Assembly: GCA_963973455.1 (NCBI GenBank) | Contig: CAXAZF010000004.1 | Location: 124,001-188,000, forward strand | Reading direction: 5' to 3' | Source of the DNA: Marixanthomonas sp002364245 | GTDB lineage: Bacteria > Bacteroidota > Bacteroidia > Flavobacteriales > Flavobacteriaceae | DNA length: 64,000 bases | Part shown: piece by piece, positions 34,393 through 42,405 of the stretch | Layout of the letters: each line of letters opens with the position of its first letter | How positions within the stretch are numbered: position 1 is the first letter of the stretch | Program-made: the position numbers and the translations under genes | Notes under the pieces: model-generated | The model's input: the letters and a program-made list of their open reading frames with translations, nothing else | Database searches by the model: none | Told to the model about the DNA's origin: nothing

Positions 34393-34631
34393 TAGTTGTT
34401 TCGCAATGAGTTAATTAATTGTTTCTTATTCATTTTTGAACGTCCATCAATACCAACGTTTTTCGCTTGGTCGTATAATTCGTCCTTAGTCCAATCTTCG
34501 TATGGCTCTGCTTTACCACCTTTTTTTCCTGAATTTGGTGTGTTTGCAATACGGGCTGCTTTTTCTTTACTATACCCTTTATCTCGAAGGGCCTCGTATT
34601 GATCTTCGTTTTTTATTCTTGGGTTTGGCAT
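34392..34631 (-). CDS. small Rho-N/SAP-like domain protein (DUF7218 type)
   Basis: 79 residues. The N-terminal half PNPRIKNEDQYEALRDKGYS, then KEKAARIAN, resembles the short stress-linked proteins called DUF7218. The C-terminal half (WTKDELYDQAKNVGIDGRSK, then MNKKQLINSLRNN) is a Rho N-terminal/SAP-like helix-extended-loop-helix, a fold that binds nucleic acid. Basic and soluble. Its stop shares a base with the start of the next gene downstream. Function unknown. Confidence 0.8.
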   Translation of the reverse strand: MPNPRIKNEDQYEALRDKGYSKEKAARIANTPNSGKKGGKAEPYEDWTKDELYDQAKNVGIDGRSKMNKKQLINSLRNN

Positions 34632-34661
34632 AACTGTAAAGTTTTAATAAATTAAATTCTT

Positions 34662-34847
34662 TTAGGTTTCATCAGTATCGTTTCTTTTTTTCAATAAGCC
34701 AATTCCGGCAAAGAAGAAAACGATACCTAAAATGATCAGTGCCCAAGGGCTTAATCCTACGTCTAAACTTCCAAATACACTAAGTACACCAAGGACTAAA
34801 GCAATGGCACCTCCTATTGTTAATATAAATCCTAAAATCTTTATCAA
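34662..34847 (-). CDS. small membrane protein
   Basis: 61 residues, probably starting with TTG at 34847 (MIKILGFILTIGGAIALVLG). It has two hydrophobic helices (about 3-24 and 33-52) separated by a short turn (FGSLDVGLSPW) and a charged end (KKRNDTDET). Its pattern echoes the small protein at 3627 (both are two-helix hairpins with a glycine-rich first helix), but no clear family is recognised. It lies 30 bases upstream of the DUF7218-type gene on the same strand. Confidence 0.6.
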   Translation of the reverse strand: MIKILGFILTIGGAIALVLGVLSVFGSLDVGLSPWALIILGIVFFFAGIGLLKKRNDTDET

Positions 34848-34882
34848 AATTAGTTTTATTGGTTAGCTATTAAAATTAATAG

Positions 34883-34905
34883 AAAAACCCCGCTTTTTAG
34901 CGGGG
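34883..34905 (-). terminator. intrinsic terminator of the lipoprotein gene at 34939
   Basis: CCCCGC (34888-34893) and GCGGGG (34900-34905) with a 6-base loop; on the minus strand the stem is followed by TTTTT (34887-34883). Confidence 0.85.
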
Positions 34906-34938
34906 CTTAACAAAATATTGAGAAGGTTTTAGAAAAAT

Positions 34939-35517
34939 TTATTCTTTTTCGGTAGTCGTATCTGGCTCCCAACCAATCATAAAATACTTGAAAGTGGCAT
35001 CGTCCGGAATTTGACTGGCTTCAATTTTTGCATTGGGATTGTAGCGTAAATTTTCAGGAAGTTCTTTTTTGTCAATCGTTAAGTATATCTCACTGTCCTT
35101 CAAAAACACCACAACTGCGTTAATGGTTGTTTCAATATTGGATATGGTATAATTGGCTTTTACGTCTTTAAAAGTACTGCTGCTTGTTAATCCTTTTTCA
35201 GTTTTATAACGCGAATCAAAAACCTGAACATTGGTTACCGTTGCATTGGGGTCGTTTTCGTCTTCTGGGGAAAGTAAAAGCAATTTGTTTCCGTCGGTGT
35301 CATATATTTCTACTTCACCTTGAGTTCCTATTGCATTTTTAACTGGATTGAGCTTTACAATCGAGTCTTCGGCAAAAATAGAATCCACTTGCCTCATTTG
35401 GATAGTTTTGTCTAAGTTGCCAATGCTTCCTTCACTAATGGCGAAAGGGTCTTTATTTGAATCACAAGAAGCAAATAAAATAGTGGTCAATACGCCTAAT
35501 AATAATGTCTTTTTCAT
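34939..35517 (-). CDS. hypothetical lipoprotein
   Basis: 192 residues. The signal peptide ends LTTILFASC, Cys18 being the lipid anchor. The mature protein is acidic and probably beta-rich, with no motif that I recognise (GSIGNLDKTIQMRQVDSIFA, LVLLSPEDENDPN-type turns). The sequence VKLNPVKNAIGTQGEVEIYD is likely the start of the folded domain. It is 19 bases downstream of the HerA-like gene on the same strand and ends at a strong terminator. Probably outer- or inner-membrane anchored, facing the periplasm. Confidence 0.65.
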   Translation of the reverse strand: MKKTLLLGVLTTILFASCDSNKDPFAISEGSIGNLDKTIQMRQVDSIFAEDSIVKLNPVKNAIGTQGEVEIYDTDGNKLLLLSPEDENDPNATVTNVQVFDSRYKTEKGLTSSSTFKDVKANYTISNIETTINAVVVFLKDSEIYLTIDKKELPENLRYNPNAKIEASQIPDDATFKYFMIGWEPDTTTEKE

Positions 35518-35536
35518 ATAATTTTTGTTGTCTGTT

Positions 35537-37060
35537 TTATTTTAATAATTTTCCTAATATTCCCAGTACACTCCGTATTACTGTTGGACTACTCAATACT
35601 TTAACGATGGGGTTTTGTCGGCTACTTCGGGAAGAAGAGCGACTACTGGAGCGCTTTATTTTTTCTTTTTCTTTTTCAGCTTTTTCTTTAGCCTCTTCTT
35701 TTTCGGCAATGTCAATTTTATCGTTAAGCATTTCGTAGGCGCTTTCACGGTTTACGGTTTCGTTGTATTTTTTAATGAGTTTAGACTCTTTTAATAGCTC
35801 TTTAAGCTCTTGGTCTTCTAATATGTCCATTCGGCTCATTGGGGCACGCATCATGGTAGCGGCCAAAGGGGTTGGAATTCCCTTTTCATTTAAAGCTGAA
35901 ACCAGGGCTTCTCCAATTCCCAGTTTGGTCAATACTTCGTCGGTTTTATAATATTCTGAAATAGGATAATTTTCGGCGGTCAATTTAATGGCTTTTCGGT
36001 CTTTTGCTGTAAAAGCCCGTAGCGCATGCTGTACTTTTAAACCTAACTGACTTAAAACGGCATCGGGTACATCGGTTGGATTTTGAGTGACAAAATACAA
36101 TCCTACACCTTTAGAACGTATAAGCTTTACAATGCTTTCAATTTGATCTAACAAAGCATCGCTCGCTTCTTTAAAAATTAAGTGTGCTTCATCTATAAAG
36201 ATTACCAACTCTGGCCTACCGCTATCACCTTGTTCAGGAAAAGTAGTGTAGATTTCAGCTAGAAGACTTAACATAAAGGTTGAAAAGAGCTTGGGGCGGT
36301 CTTGAATATCGGTAAGGCGTACAATGTTAATGTACCCCATTCCATTTTCATCTATTCGCAATAAATCATCTGTGTTAAATGATTTTTCACCAAAAAACAA
36401 ATCACCCCCTTGTTGTTCTAGCGCTACAATACGTCGTAAAATAGCACCTGTTGAAGCAGAGGAAATACGGCCGTATTCTTCAGAAAACTCTTCTTTTCCT
36501 TCATTTGTGGCGTATTGCAATATTTTTTTGAAATCTTTTAAATCTAATAAAGGCAGCTTGTTGTCATCGCAGTACTTAAATATGACCGAAATAATTCCCG
36601 CTTGGGTTTCGCTAACGTCCAAAATACGAGATAGCAAAACAGGTCCAAACTCACTTACAGTGGCTCTAAGGCGAACCCCGTTTTGTTCTGAAAGGGTTAA
36701 TATTTCAACTGGGAAGTTTTTCGCGGTAAAGGGAATCCCAATTTTCTCGTGGCGTTCATCAATCTTTGCATGACCTGGGCTCGGTTCGGCAATACCGCTG
36801 AGGTCACCTTTCATATCCATCAACAAAACAGGGACGCCTTTTTCTGAAAGGTTTTCCGCCAATACCTGTAACGATTTTGTTTTTCCAGTTCCAGTGGCAC
36901 CGGCAATAAGACCGTGACGGTTCATCGTTTTGAGGGGAATTTTCACCAAAGCATTGGTAAGAGTTTCACCTTCCAGCATGGCCGCACCCAATGTAATGTA
37001 TTCACCTTTGGTTGTATACCCCTTCTCAATATGGTCAAAAAAAGCCTGTTTGTCTGCCAT
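35537..37060 (-). CDS. HerA-like (DUF853) ATPase
   Basis: 507 residues of the HerA/FtsK superfamily in the bacterial DUF853 branch. Walker A is GATGTGKT at 54-61, Walker B is ELVIFIDEAHLIF, and the sensor region is KGVGLYFVTQNPTDVPDAVL. A Lys/Glu-rich coiled-coil (about 425-475) and a Ser/Arg stretch (KRSSSRSSSRSSRQ) precede a hydrophobic C-terminus. Archaeal HerA translocates DNA with NurA; the bacterial group has no proven role and no nuclease gene lies next to it. Its Ser/Arg run is low complexity. Start ATG 37060. Confidence 0.9.
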   Translation of the reverse strand: MADKQAFFDHIEKGYTTKGEYITLGAAMLEGETLTNALVKIPLKTMNRHGLIAGATGTGKTKSLQVLAENLSEKGVPVLLMDMKGDLSGIAEPSPGHAKIDERHEKIGIPFTAKNFPVEILTLSEQNGVRLRATVSEFGPVLLSRILDVSETQAGIISVIFKYCDDNKLPLLDLKDFKKILQYATNEGKEEFSEEYGRISSASTGAILRRIVALEQQGGDLFFGEKSFNTDDLLRIDENGMGYINIVRLTDIQDRPKLFSTFMLSLLAEIYTTFPEQGDSGRPELVIFIDEAHLIFKEASDALLDQIESIVKLIRSKGVGLYFVTQNPTDVPDAVLSQLGLKVQHALRAFTAKDRKAIKLTAENYPISEYYKTDEVLTKLGIGEALVSALNEKGIPTPLAATMMRAPMSRMDILEDQELKELLKESKLIKKYNETVNRESAYEMLNDKIDIAEKEEAKEKAEKEKEKIKRSSSRSSSRSSRQNPIVKVLSSPTVIRSVLGILGKLLK

Positions 37061-37179
37061 CGTTTAAATTTTCGATAAAAATAGCAATTGTAGGCAAGCT
37101 TCTGAAATATTATTTTAATTACTATTTAAATTTACAGGAAAAAGCATACGGCTTTCCGTAAACTGCCAACTATAAATTG

Positions 37180-37187
37180 TAATTTTG
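37180..37187 (+). promoter_or_regulatory. queE -7 box implying a nearly leaderless mRNA
   Basis: TAATTTTG matches TAnnTTTG and ends only 6 bases before the ATG at 37194, so the transcript probably starts within about 3 bases of the start codon. It also rules out the longer frame that begins at TTG 37185. Confidence 0.6.
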
Positions 37188-37193
37188 CAACCT

Positions 37194-37823
37194 ATGCAGA
37201 AAGAGACACAAGAATTGGTTAATAAAGGGGAAATGCTTCCACTAATGGAAGAGTTTTACACCATACAAGGGGAAGGGTTCCATAAAGGAACAGCGGCTTA
37301 TTTTATTCGAATAGGAGGTTGTGACGTGGGTTGCCATTGGTGTGATGTAAAAGAAAGTTGGAATGCCGATATACATCCACCTACAGAAATCAATCACATT
37401 GTTGAAAATGCAGACAAATACAGTAAAACGATTGTGATAACCGGTGGTGAGCCACTTACGTGGGATATGGGGCCTTTAACTAAAAAGCTGAAAGAAAAAG
37501 ACATGCAAATCCATATTGAAACATCTGGAGCTTACAAGCTTACAGGTATTTGGGATTGGATTTGCCTTTCGCCTAAAAAAATAAAACTACCCACTCCAGA
37601 AGTTTATGAAAAGGCGCACGAGCTAAAAGTAATTATATACAATAAAAATGACTTTAAGTTTGCTGAAGAGCAAGCCGAAAAAGTAAACAACAATTGTATT
37701 CTTTATCTACAACCTGAATGGAGCAAACGGGATAAAATGATGCCACAAATTGTTGATTATGTTATGCAGAATCCTAAGTGGAAAGTATCGCTACAGACTC
37801 ATAAATATTTAAATATCCCTTAG
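37194..37823 (+). CDS. queE: 7-carboxy-7-deazaguanine synthase
   Basis: 209 residues from ATG 37194. QueE is the radical-SAM enzyme that turns 6-carboxytetrahydropterin into CDG on the way to queuosine. The N-terminus MLPLMEEFYTIQGEGFHKG leads to the cluster motif GGCDVGCHWCDV with Cys43, Cys47 and Cys50 (CX3CX2C). TGGEPL supports SAM binding. A C-terminal SLQTHKYLNIP is typical. No other queuosine gene is next to it; it converges with a DUF2911 gene 8 bases away. Confidence 0.95.
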   Translation: MQKETQELVNKGEMLPLMEEFYTIQGEGFHKGTAAYFIRIGGCDVGCHWCDVKESWNADIHPPTEINHIVENADKYSKTIVITGGEPLTWDMGPLTKKLKEKDMQIHIETSGAYKLTGIWDWICLSPKKIKLPTPEVYEKAHELKVIIYNKNDFKFAEEQAEKVNNNCILYLQPEWSKRDKMMPQIVDYVMQNPKWKVSLQTHKYLNIP

Positions 37824-37831
37824 AAAAGAAT

Positions 37832-38377
37832 TTAATTCACTTTTTTAAAAGGTATCTCAACATACGTTTTATCCCAACCAATCATTAACGTACTGCCGTT
37901 GGTTTCAGGGCGAAAAACCATGGATAATGACTCAGCTGGGGCCGCGGCATTTCTTGTAGGTGTTTCAAGTCTAACAACATCATTTTCTTTATTATACATA
38001 GTTCCCCAAACATTTGTGTTTTTATTGATAATTACGGTCCAGTTATCTTCTTCGGGGATTGTATAAATTGTGTAGGTTCCAGGTTCTAATAGCGTGCCAT
38101 TTAATTGTAGGGTTTCATAAACAGTCAACTCGGTAGCTTCATTAGCCCCAGTACGCCAAACTTTTCCATAAGGAACCAATTCACCAAAAATTTCGCGTCC
38201 CTTTTTTTGAGGACGGCTATAAATTACTCGTGCAATTGGCGGAGTGTTCCTATCCGACCTTGCCATTGCTAAGTCCATAGGGCTAGCATCCATTTTAGGG
38301 AAGGTTTGCGATTGTACATTTTGAGCAGTAATAAAAGTAAAAGCTAAAAATGCAAAGGCTATAAATATTGGTTTCAT
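37832..38377 (-). CDS. DUF2911-domain exported protein
   Basis: 181 residues. A signal peptide (IAFAFLAFTFITAQNVQ) is followed by the DUF2911 domain: ASPMDLAMARSD, then ARVIYSRPQKKGREIFGELV, YGKVWRTGANEATELTVYET, and LEPGTYTIYTIPEEDNWTVI. DUF2911 proteins are widespread in Bacteroidetes and of unknown function, probably periplasmic. The RSDRNTP loop is family-specific. The C-terminus (LMIGWDKTYVEIPFKK) is a strand pair. Start ATG 38377. Confidence 0.9.
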   Translation of the reverse strand: MKPIFIAFAFLAFTFITAQNVQSQTFPKMDASPMDLAMARSDRNTPPIARVIYSRPQKKGREIFGELVPYGKVWRTGANEATELTVYETLQLNGTLLEPGTYTIYTIPEEDNWTVIINKNTNVWGTMYNKENDVVRLETPTRNAAAPAESLSMVFRPETNGSTLMIGWDKTYVEIPFKKVN

Positions 38378-38605
38378 AGTAGTATTTTTCTTTTAAAGAT
38401 AACTTCAGAAAATTAAAATTGTTATAAAATTTTCTAAAAAGTTATATTAATTCAGTCGTCTATAGACTCTTAAATTACATGGTTTCTATTTAGTTAGACT
38501 GAAATATCCTTGTTTGGTTTAATTATCGCTATTTCTTCACAATAATCTGTTAATAACTTCTATGTGTTAACCATTGGAAAACCTTTATTTTATGTAGGGT
38601 TTCGT

Positions 38606-38613
38606 TATATTTG
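38606..38613 (+). promoter_or_regulatory. gyrB -7 box (TATATTTG)
   Basis: TATATTTG fits the consensus and lies 35 bases before the gyrB ATG; a TTTA 18 bases upstream (38584) may be the -33 element. Confidence 0.65.
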
Positions 38614-38648
38614 TTCGTTACGTATCAGAATGAAAACAACCTAAATTT

Positions 38649-40589
38649 ATGAAGGACGAAAAAGACATTAAAGTATATGGTGCCGATAGTATTCAGGCGT
38701 TAGAAGGAATGGAGCATGTGCGCATGCGCCCATCGATGTATATTGGTGATGTAGGTGTGCGAGGATTACACCATTTGGTGTACGAAGTGGTCGATAATTC
38801 CATTGATGAAGCAATGGGAGGCTATTGTGACACTATAGATGTTTGGATCAATGAAGATAACTCTATAACCGTTCAGGATAACGGTAGGGGTATTCCTGTT
38901 GATATGCACAAAAAGGAAGGAGTTTCTGCTCTTGAAGTGGTAATGACCAAAATTGGTGCAGGAGGGAAGTTTGATAAAGATTCCTATAAAGTATCTGGTG
39001 GTCTGCATGGAGTTGGGGTTTCGGTTGTAAACGCTTTGTCCGAAAGCTTAAAAGCCACAGTGCATCGTAATGGAAAAATCTGGGAGCAAGAATACGAAAG
39101 AGGAAAGACATTATATCCAGTAAAATCTACTGGTGAAACAGATTATAGAGGGACGATTGTAACGTTTAAACCGGACGATCAAATATTCAAGCAAACGCTT
39201 AACTTTAGTTACGATACGCTAGCAAGCCGTATGCGCGAATTGGCATTTTTGAATAAGGGTCTAACTATAAGCATAACAGATAAACGACAGACAGACGATG
39301 AAGGTGATTTTATCACAGAAACATTCCATAGTGAAGAAGGATTAAAGGAATTTATCCGTTTCTTAGATGAAACCCGTGAGCCAATCATAAAAGAGGTGAT
39401 CTCTATGGAGGGGGAGAAAAATGACATCCCCGTAGAAGTAGCGATGATTTATAACACATCTTTTAACGAAAACCTGCACTCTTACGTAAATAATATTAAT
39501 ACCCACGAAGGAGGAACGCACTTAACAGGTTTCCGTCGTGGATTAACAACGACTTTAAAAAAGTATGCCGATGCTTCCGGGATGTTGGATAAGCTGAAAT
39601 TTGAAATTATGGGTGATGATTTCCGTGAAGGGTTAACGGCAATAGTTTCAGTAAAAGTTGGTGAACCACAATTTGAAGGGCAAACCAAAACCAAATTGGG
39701 TAACCGAGAAGTATCTTCGGCAGTAAGTCAAGCAGTTTCCGAAATGCTTGAAAACTACCTGGAAGAAAACCCGAATGATGCAAAAACCATCGTTCAAAAA
39801 GTAATCTTAGCAGCTCAGGCACGTCACGCAGCTCGTAAGGCCCGTGAAATGGTGCAGCGTAAAACCGTTATGGGTGGTGCAGGCTTGCCAGGTAAATTGT
39901 CCGATTGTTCAGAGCAAGACCCTGAAAAATGTGAAGTGTTCTTGGTAGAGGGGGATTCTGCAGGGGGAACGGCAAAACAAGGTCGTGACCGTAACTTCCA
40001 AGCTATTTTGCCATTGCGTGGTAAAATCTTGAACGTGGAAAAAGCCATGCAGCACAAAGTGTTTGAAAATGAAGAAATTAGAAACATTTTTACAGCATTA
40101 GGCGTAACAATAGGAACTGAAGAGGATAGTAAAGCGCTTAACCTTGCAAAACTTCGCTACCACAAAATTGTGATTATGTGTGATGCCGATGTTGATGGCA
40201 GTCACATTGCAACCTTAATTTTAACATTCTTCTTCCGTTACATGAAAGATTTAATTGAAGCTGGGCACGTGTATATTGCAACCCCACCTTTATACTTATT
40301 AAAGAAAGGAAAGAAAAGCGAATATGCTTGGTCTGAAGAAGCACGTGCTGAAATTAACGAGAGCTTTGGAGGTGGAGCAAGCATCCAGCGATACAAGGGT
40401 CTGGGTGAGATGAATGCTGAACAATTGTGGGATACCACAATGAATCCTGAATTTAGAATCTTACGCCAAGTAACCATAGATAATGGTACCGAAGCAGACC
40501 GTATCTTCTCTATGCTTATGGGAGATGAGGTGCCGCCAAGACGGGAGTTTATCGAAAAAAATGCAAAATATGCGAATATTGACGTTTAA
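38649..40589 (+). CDS. gyrB: DNA gyrase subunit B
   Basis: 646 residues. GyrB supplies the ATPase of gyrase, which puts negative supercoils into DNA. The GHKL ATPase domain shows VRMRPSMYIGDVG, VVDNSIDEAMGGYC with the catalytic Glu, and GGLHGVGVSVVNAL. The transducer and TOPRIM domains follow (EGDSAGG at 434-440, DADVDGSH for metal binding), with RYKGLGEMNAEQLWDTTM near the end. The length fits the short GyrB/ParE class of Bacteroidetes that lacks the long insert of E. coli GyrB. GyrA is not in the window. A strong terminator follows. Confidence 0.96.
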   Translation: MKDEKDIKVYGADSIQALEGMEHVRMRPSMYIGDVGVRGLHHLVYEVVDNSIDEAMGGYCDTIDVWINEDNSITVQDNGRGIPVDMHKKEGVSALEVVMTKIGAGGKFDKDSYKVSGGLHGVGVSVVNALSESLKATVHRNGKIWEQEYERGKTLYPVKSTGETDYRGTIVTFKPDDQIFKQTLNFSYDTLASRMRELAFLNKGLTISITDKRQTDDEGDFITETFHSEEGLKEFIRFLDETREPIIKEVISMEGEKNDIPVEVAMIYNTSFNENLHSYVNNINTHEGGTHLTGFRRGLTTTLKKYADASGMLDKLKFEIMGDDFREGLTAIVSVKVGEPQFEGQTKTKLGNREVSSAVSQAVSEMLENYLEENPNDAKTIVQKVILAAQARHAARKAREMVQRKTVMGGAGLPGKLSDCSEQDPEKCEVFLVEGDSAGGTAKQGRDRNFQAILPLRGKILNVEKAMQHKVFENEEIRNIFTALGVTIGTEEDSKALNLAKLRYHKIVIMCDADVDGSHIATLILTFFFRYMKDLIEAGHVYIATPPLYLLKKGKKSEYAWSEEARAEINESFGGGASIQRYKGLGEMNAEQLWDTTMNPEFRILRQVTIDNGTEADRIFSMLMGDEVPPRREFIEKNAKYANIDV

Positions 40590-40614
40590 TCAATAAGAGT
40601 ATTCTTATTATAAC

Positions 40615-40655
40615 AACCACCGATTAATTTGTTTTAATCGGTGGTTTTGTTTTTA
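40615..40655 (+). terminator. intrinsic terminator of gyrB
   Basis: AACCACCGATTAA (40615-40627) and TTAATCGGTGGTT (40634-40646), perfect 13-bp arms with a 6-base loop, then a T-rich tail. Confidence 0.9.
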
Positions 40656-40689
40656 ACCCTTTCTTATCATATTTTAAATGAGATAATTG

Positions 40690-40697
40690 TATTTTTG
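40690..40697 (+). promoter_or_regulatory. mdh -7 box (TATTTTTG)
   Basis: TATTTTTG fits TAnnTTTG and lies 62 bases before the mdh ATG. No clear -33 partner at the usual spacing was found. Confidence 0.5.
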
Positions 40698-40759
40698 TGG
40701 TGCGAAAATTATTCAATTCTCGTTTCAAATAAATCACTCATTTAAAAATAACACATATA

Positions 40760-41686
40760 ATGAAAGTTACAGTAGTAGGAGCAGGTGCAGTAGGCGCAAG
40801 TTGTGCCGAATATATTGCCATTAAAAATTTTGCAAGCGAAGTGGTTCTTTTAGATATTAAAGAAGGCTACGCAGAAGGAAAAGCGATGGATTTAATGCAA
40901 ACGGCTTCTTTAAATGCATTCGACACTCGCGTAGTAGGAACGACAGGCGATTATAGCAAAACAGCAGATAGTGATATTTGTGTAATCACTAGTGGGATTC
41001 CGCGAAAACCAGGAATGACTCGTGAAGAATTAATCGGTATCAATGCTGGGATTGTTAAAGAAGTTTCTTCTAGCCTCGTAAAGCACTCTCCAAATACTAT
41101 TATTATTGTAGTGAGTAACCCAATGGACACGATGACCTATTTGGTGCACAAAACAACCGATCTTCCTAAAAACAGAATCATTGGTATGGGAGGGGCACTG
41201 GATAGTGCACGTTTTAAATACCGATTAGCCGAGGCATTAGGCGCTCCTATTAGCGATGTTGACGGAATGGTAATTGGAGGTCACAGTGATAAAGGTATGG
41301 TGCCATTAACACGTTTAGCGACTAGAAACAGTGTGCCAGTAACTGAATTTATTTCAGAGGATAGGTTAAACCAAGTAAAAGAAGACACGAAAGTAGGAGG
41401 TGCAACCCTTACTAAATTATTGGGGACTTCAGCTTGGTATGCTCCAGGAGCTGCTGTGAGCGGATTAGTACAAGCTATTGCTTGCGACCAGAAAAAAATA
41501 TTCCCTTGTTCTACTTTGTTAGAAGGAGAGTATGGATTAAAAGATCTTTGTATTGGTGTGCCAGTAGTATTAGGTCGTGACGGTATCGAAAAAATAGTAG
41601 ATATTGAATTGAACGATGGAGAAAGAAATCACTTAAAAGAAAGCGCTGAAGGCGTGAATAAAACTAATGGTTTATTAGAATTGTAG
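40760..41686 (+). CDS. mdh: malate dehydrogenase, LDH-like type
   Basis: 308 residues. It interconverts malate and oxaloacetate with NAD(H) in the TCA cycle. The NAD motif is VVGAGAVGASCAEY at the N-terminus with the discriminating Asp in LLDIKEG. Substrate-binding Arg are in RKPGMTRE and the catalytic His in GGHSDKGM; VSNPMD marks the active-site loop. The short length and LDH-like pattern put it with the bacterial/archaeal MDH group rather than the mitochondrial type. Terminators on both sides make it a single-gene transcript. Confidence 0.96.
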   Translation: MKVTVVGAGAVGASCAEYIAIKNFASEVVLLDIKEGYAEGKAMDLMQTASLNAFDTRVVGTTGDYSKTADSDICVITSGIPRKPGMTREELIGINAGIVKEVSSSLVKHSPNTIIIVVSNPMDTMTYLVHKTTDLPKNRIIGMGGALDSARFKYRLAEALGAPISDVDGMVIGGHSDKGMVPLTRLATRNSVPVTEFISEDRLNQVKEDTKVGGATLTKLLGTSAWYAPGAAVSGLVQAIACDQKKIFPCSTLLEGEYGLKDLCIGVPVVLGRDGIEKIVDIELNDGERNHLKESAEGVNKTNGLLEL

Positions 41687-41703
41687 ATTCTATAAAATAC
41701 CTT

Positions 41704-41737
41704 AAAAACCGTCTCTATTTCGAGGCGGTTTTTTTTA
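41704..41737 (+). terminator. intrinsic terminator of mdh
   Basis: AAAACCGTCTC (41705-41715) and GAGGCGGTTTT (41722-41732) pair with one G-U, followed by more T. Confidence 0.85.
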
Positions 41738-41759
41738 TGCTTTTTTCTGAAAATAATAA

Positions 41760-42293
41760 TCAAGAATCCAAATCCAACTTCATCAAAACATCGGTCTGCT
41801 TATCGGTACCTACCCAATAAAACTGGTTGTCAAACGCAGTAAAGCCCTGTTTTTTATAAAAAGTAATGGCTTTCTTGTTCTTTTCCCAGACACTTAGCCA
41901 CAGTGTTTTTATTTTGATCGATTGTGCTTTTTCTATGGCTTCGTTAAGTAAAAGTTTACCTACTCCTTTTCTCTGTAATCCAGAAACTACATAAATACGT
42001 TCTATCTCTACTGCGTCAGGCAATTTAGTATCTGTTTGTGCGGTGCCACGGTTTACTTTCAGATAGCCAATAATTTCCTTTTTATTTATTGCAAAATAGA
42101 AAAAAGAATCTGGGTTAATTATACTCCTTTGTAGCAGTTCGGTATTAAAATTTTCAGCTAAATAAGCATCCATATCCTCCTTGGTGTTTTCGGCAGCATA
42201 GGTATTGAAAAACGTTTCTTTTGCAATTTTTTGAAGCTTAAGAACATCTTTAAATTGAACTTCCTGTATTGAAATAGAATCTATTTTTTTCAT
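41760..42293 (-). CDS. GNAT-family N-acetyltransferase
   Basis: 177 residues from ATG 42293. The acetyl-CoA binding motif A is IYVVSGLQRKGVGKLLLNEA (RxxGxG/A form QRKGVG), with motif B WLSVWEKNKKAITFYKKQGF. This pattern (ERIYV, W-SVWEKN) is typical of the SpeG/PaiA-like group that acetylates amines and small peptides, though the substrate is unknown. It is single, with a bidirectional terminator upstream shared with nrdJ. The sequence IGYLKVNRGTAQTDTKLPDA is the usual third strand and loop. Confidence 0.88.
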   Translation of the reverse strand: MKKIDSISIQEVQFKDVLKLQKIAKETFFNTYAAENTKEDMDAYLAENFNTELLQRSIINPDSFFYFAINKKEIIGYLKVNRGTAQTDTKLPDAVEIERIYVVSGLQRKGVGKLLLNEAIEKAQSIKIKTLWLSVWEKNKKAITFYKKQGFTAFDNQFYWVGTDKQTDVLMKLDLDS

Positions 42294-42340
42294 TTTCAAC
42301 CCTTTTTAAAATAATACTGCTGAAACGGATACCGATTATA

Positions 42341-42373
42341 AAAAAAAGCCCCAATGGTGTTTTGGGGCTTTTA
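42341..42373 (-). terminator. terminator of nrdJ
   Basis: AAAGCCCCAA (42345-42354) and TTGGGGCTTT (42362-42371), perfect 10-bp arms; on the minus strand a run of eight or more T follows. Confidence 0.9.
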
Positions 42374-42405
42374 TGATAGTAAGGTACGATTTTATTTTAA
42401 ATGAA

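Noticed and set aside
38594..38601. GTAGGGTT upstream of gyrB
   Set aside because: The last base differs, no YTGTT follows after 12 bases, and gyrB has its own TATATTTG box.
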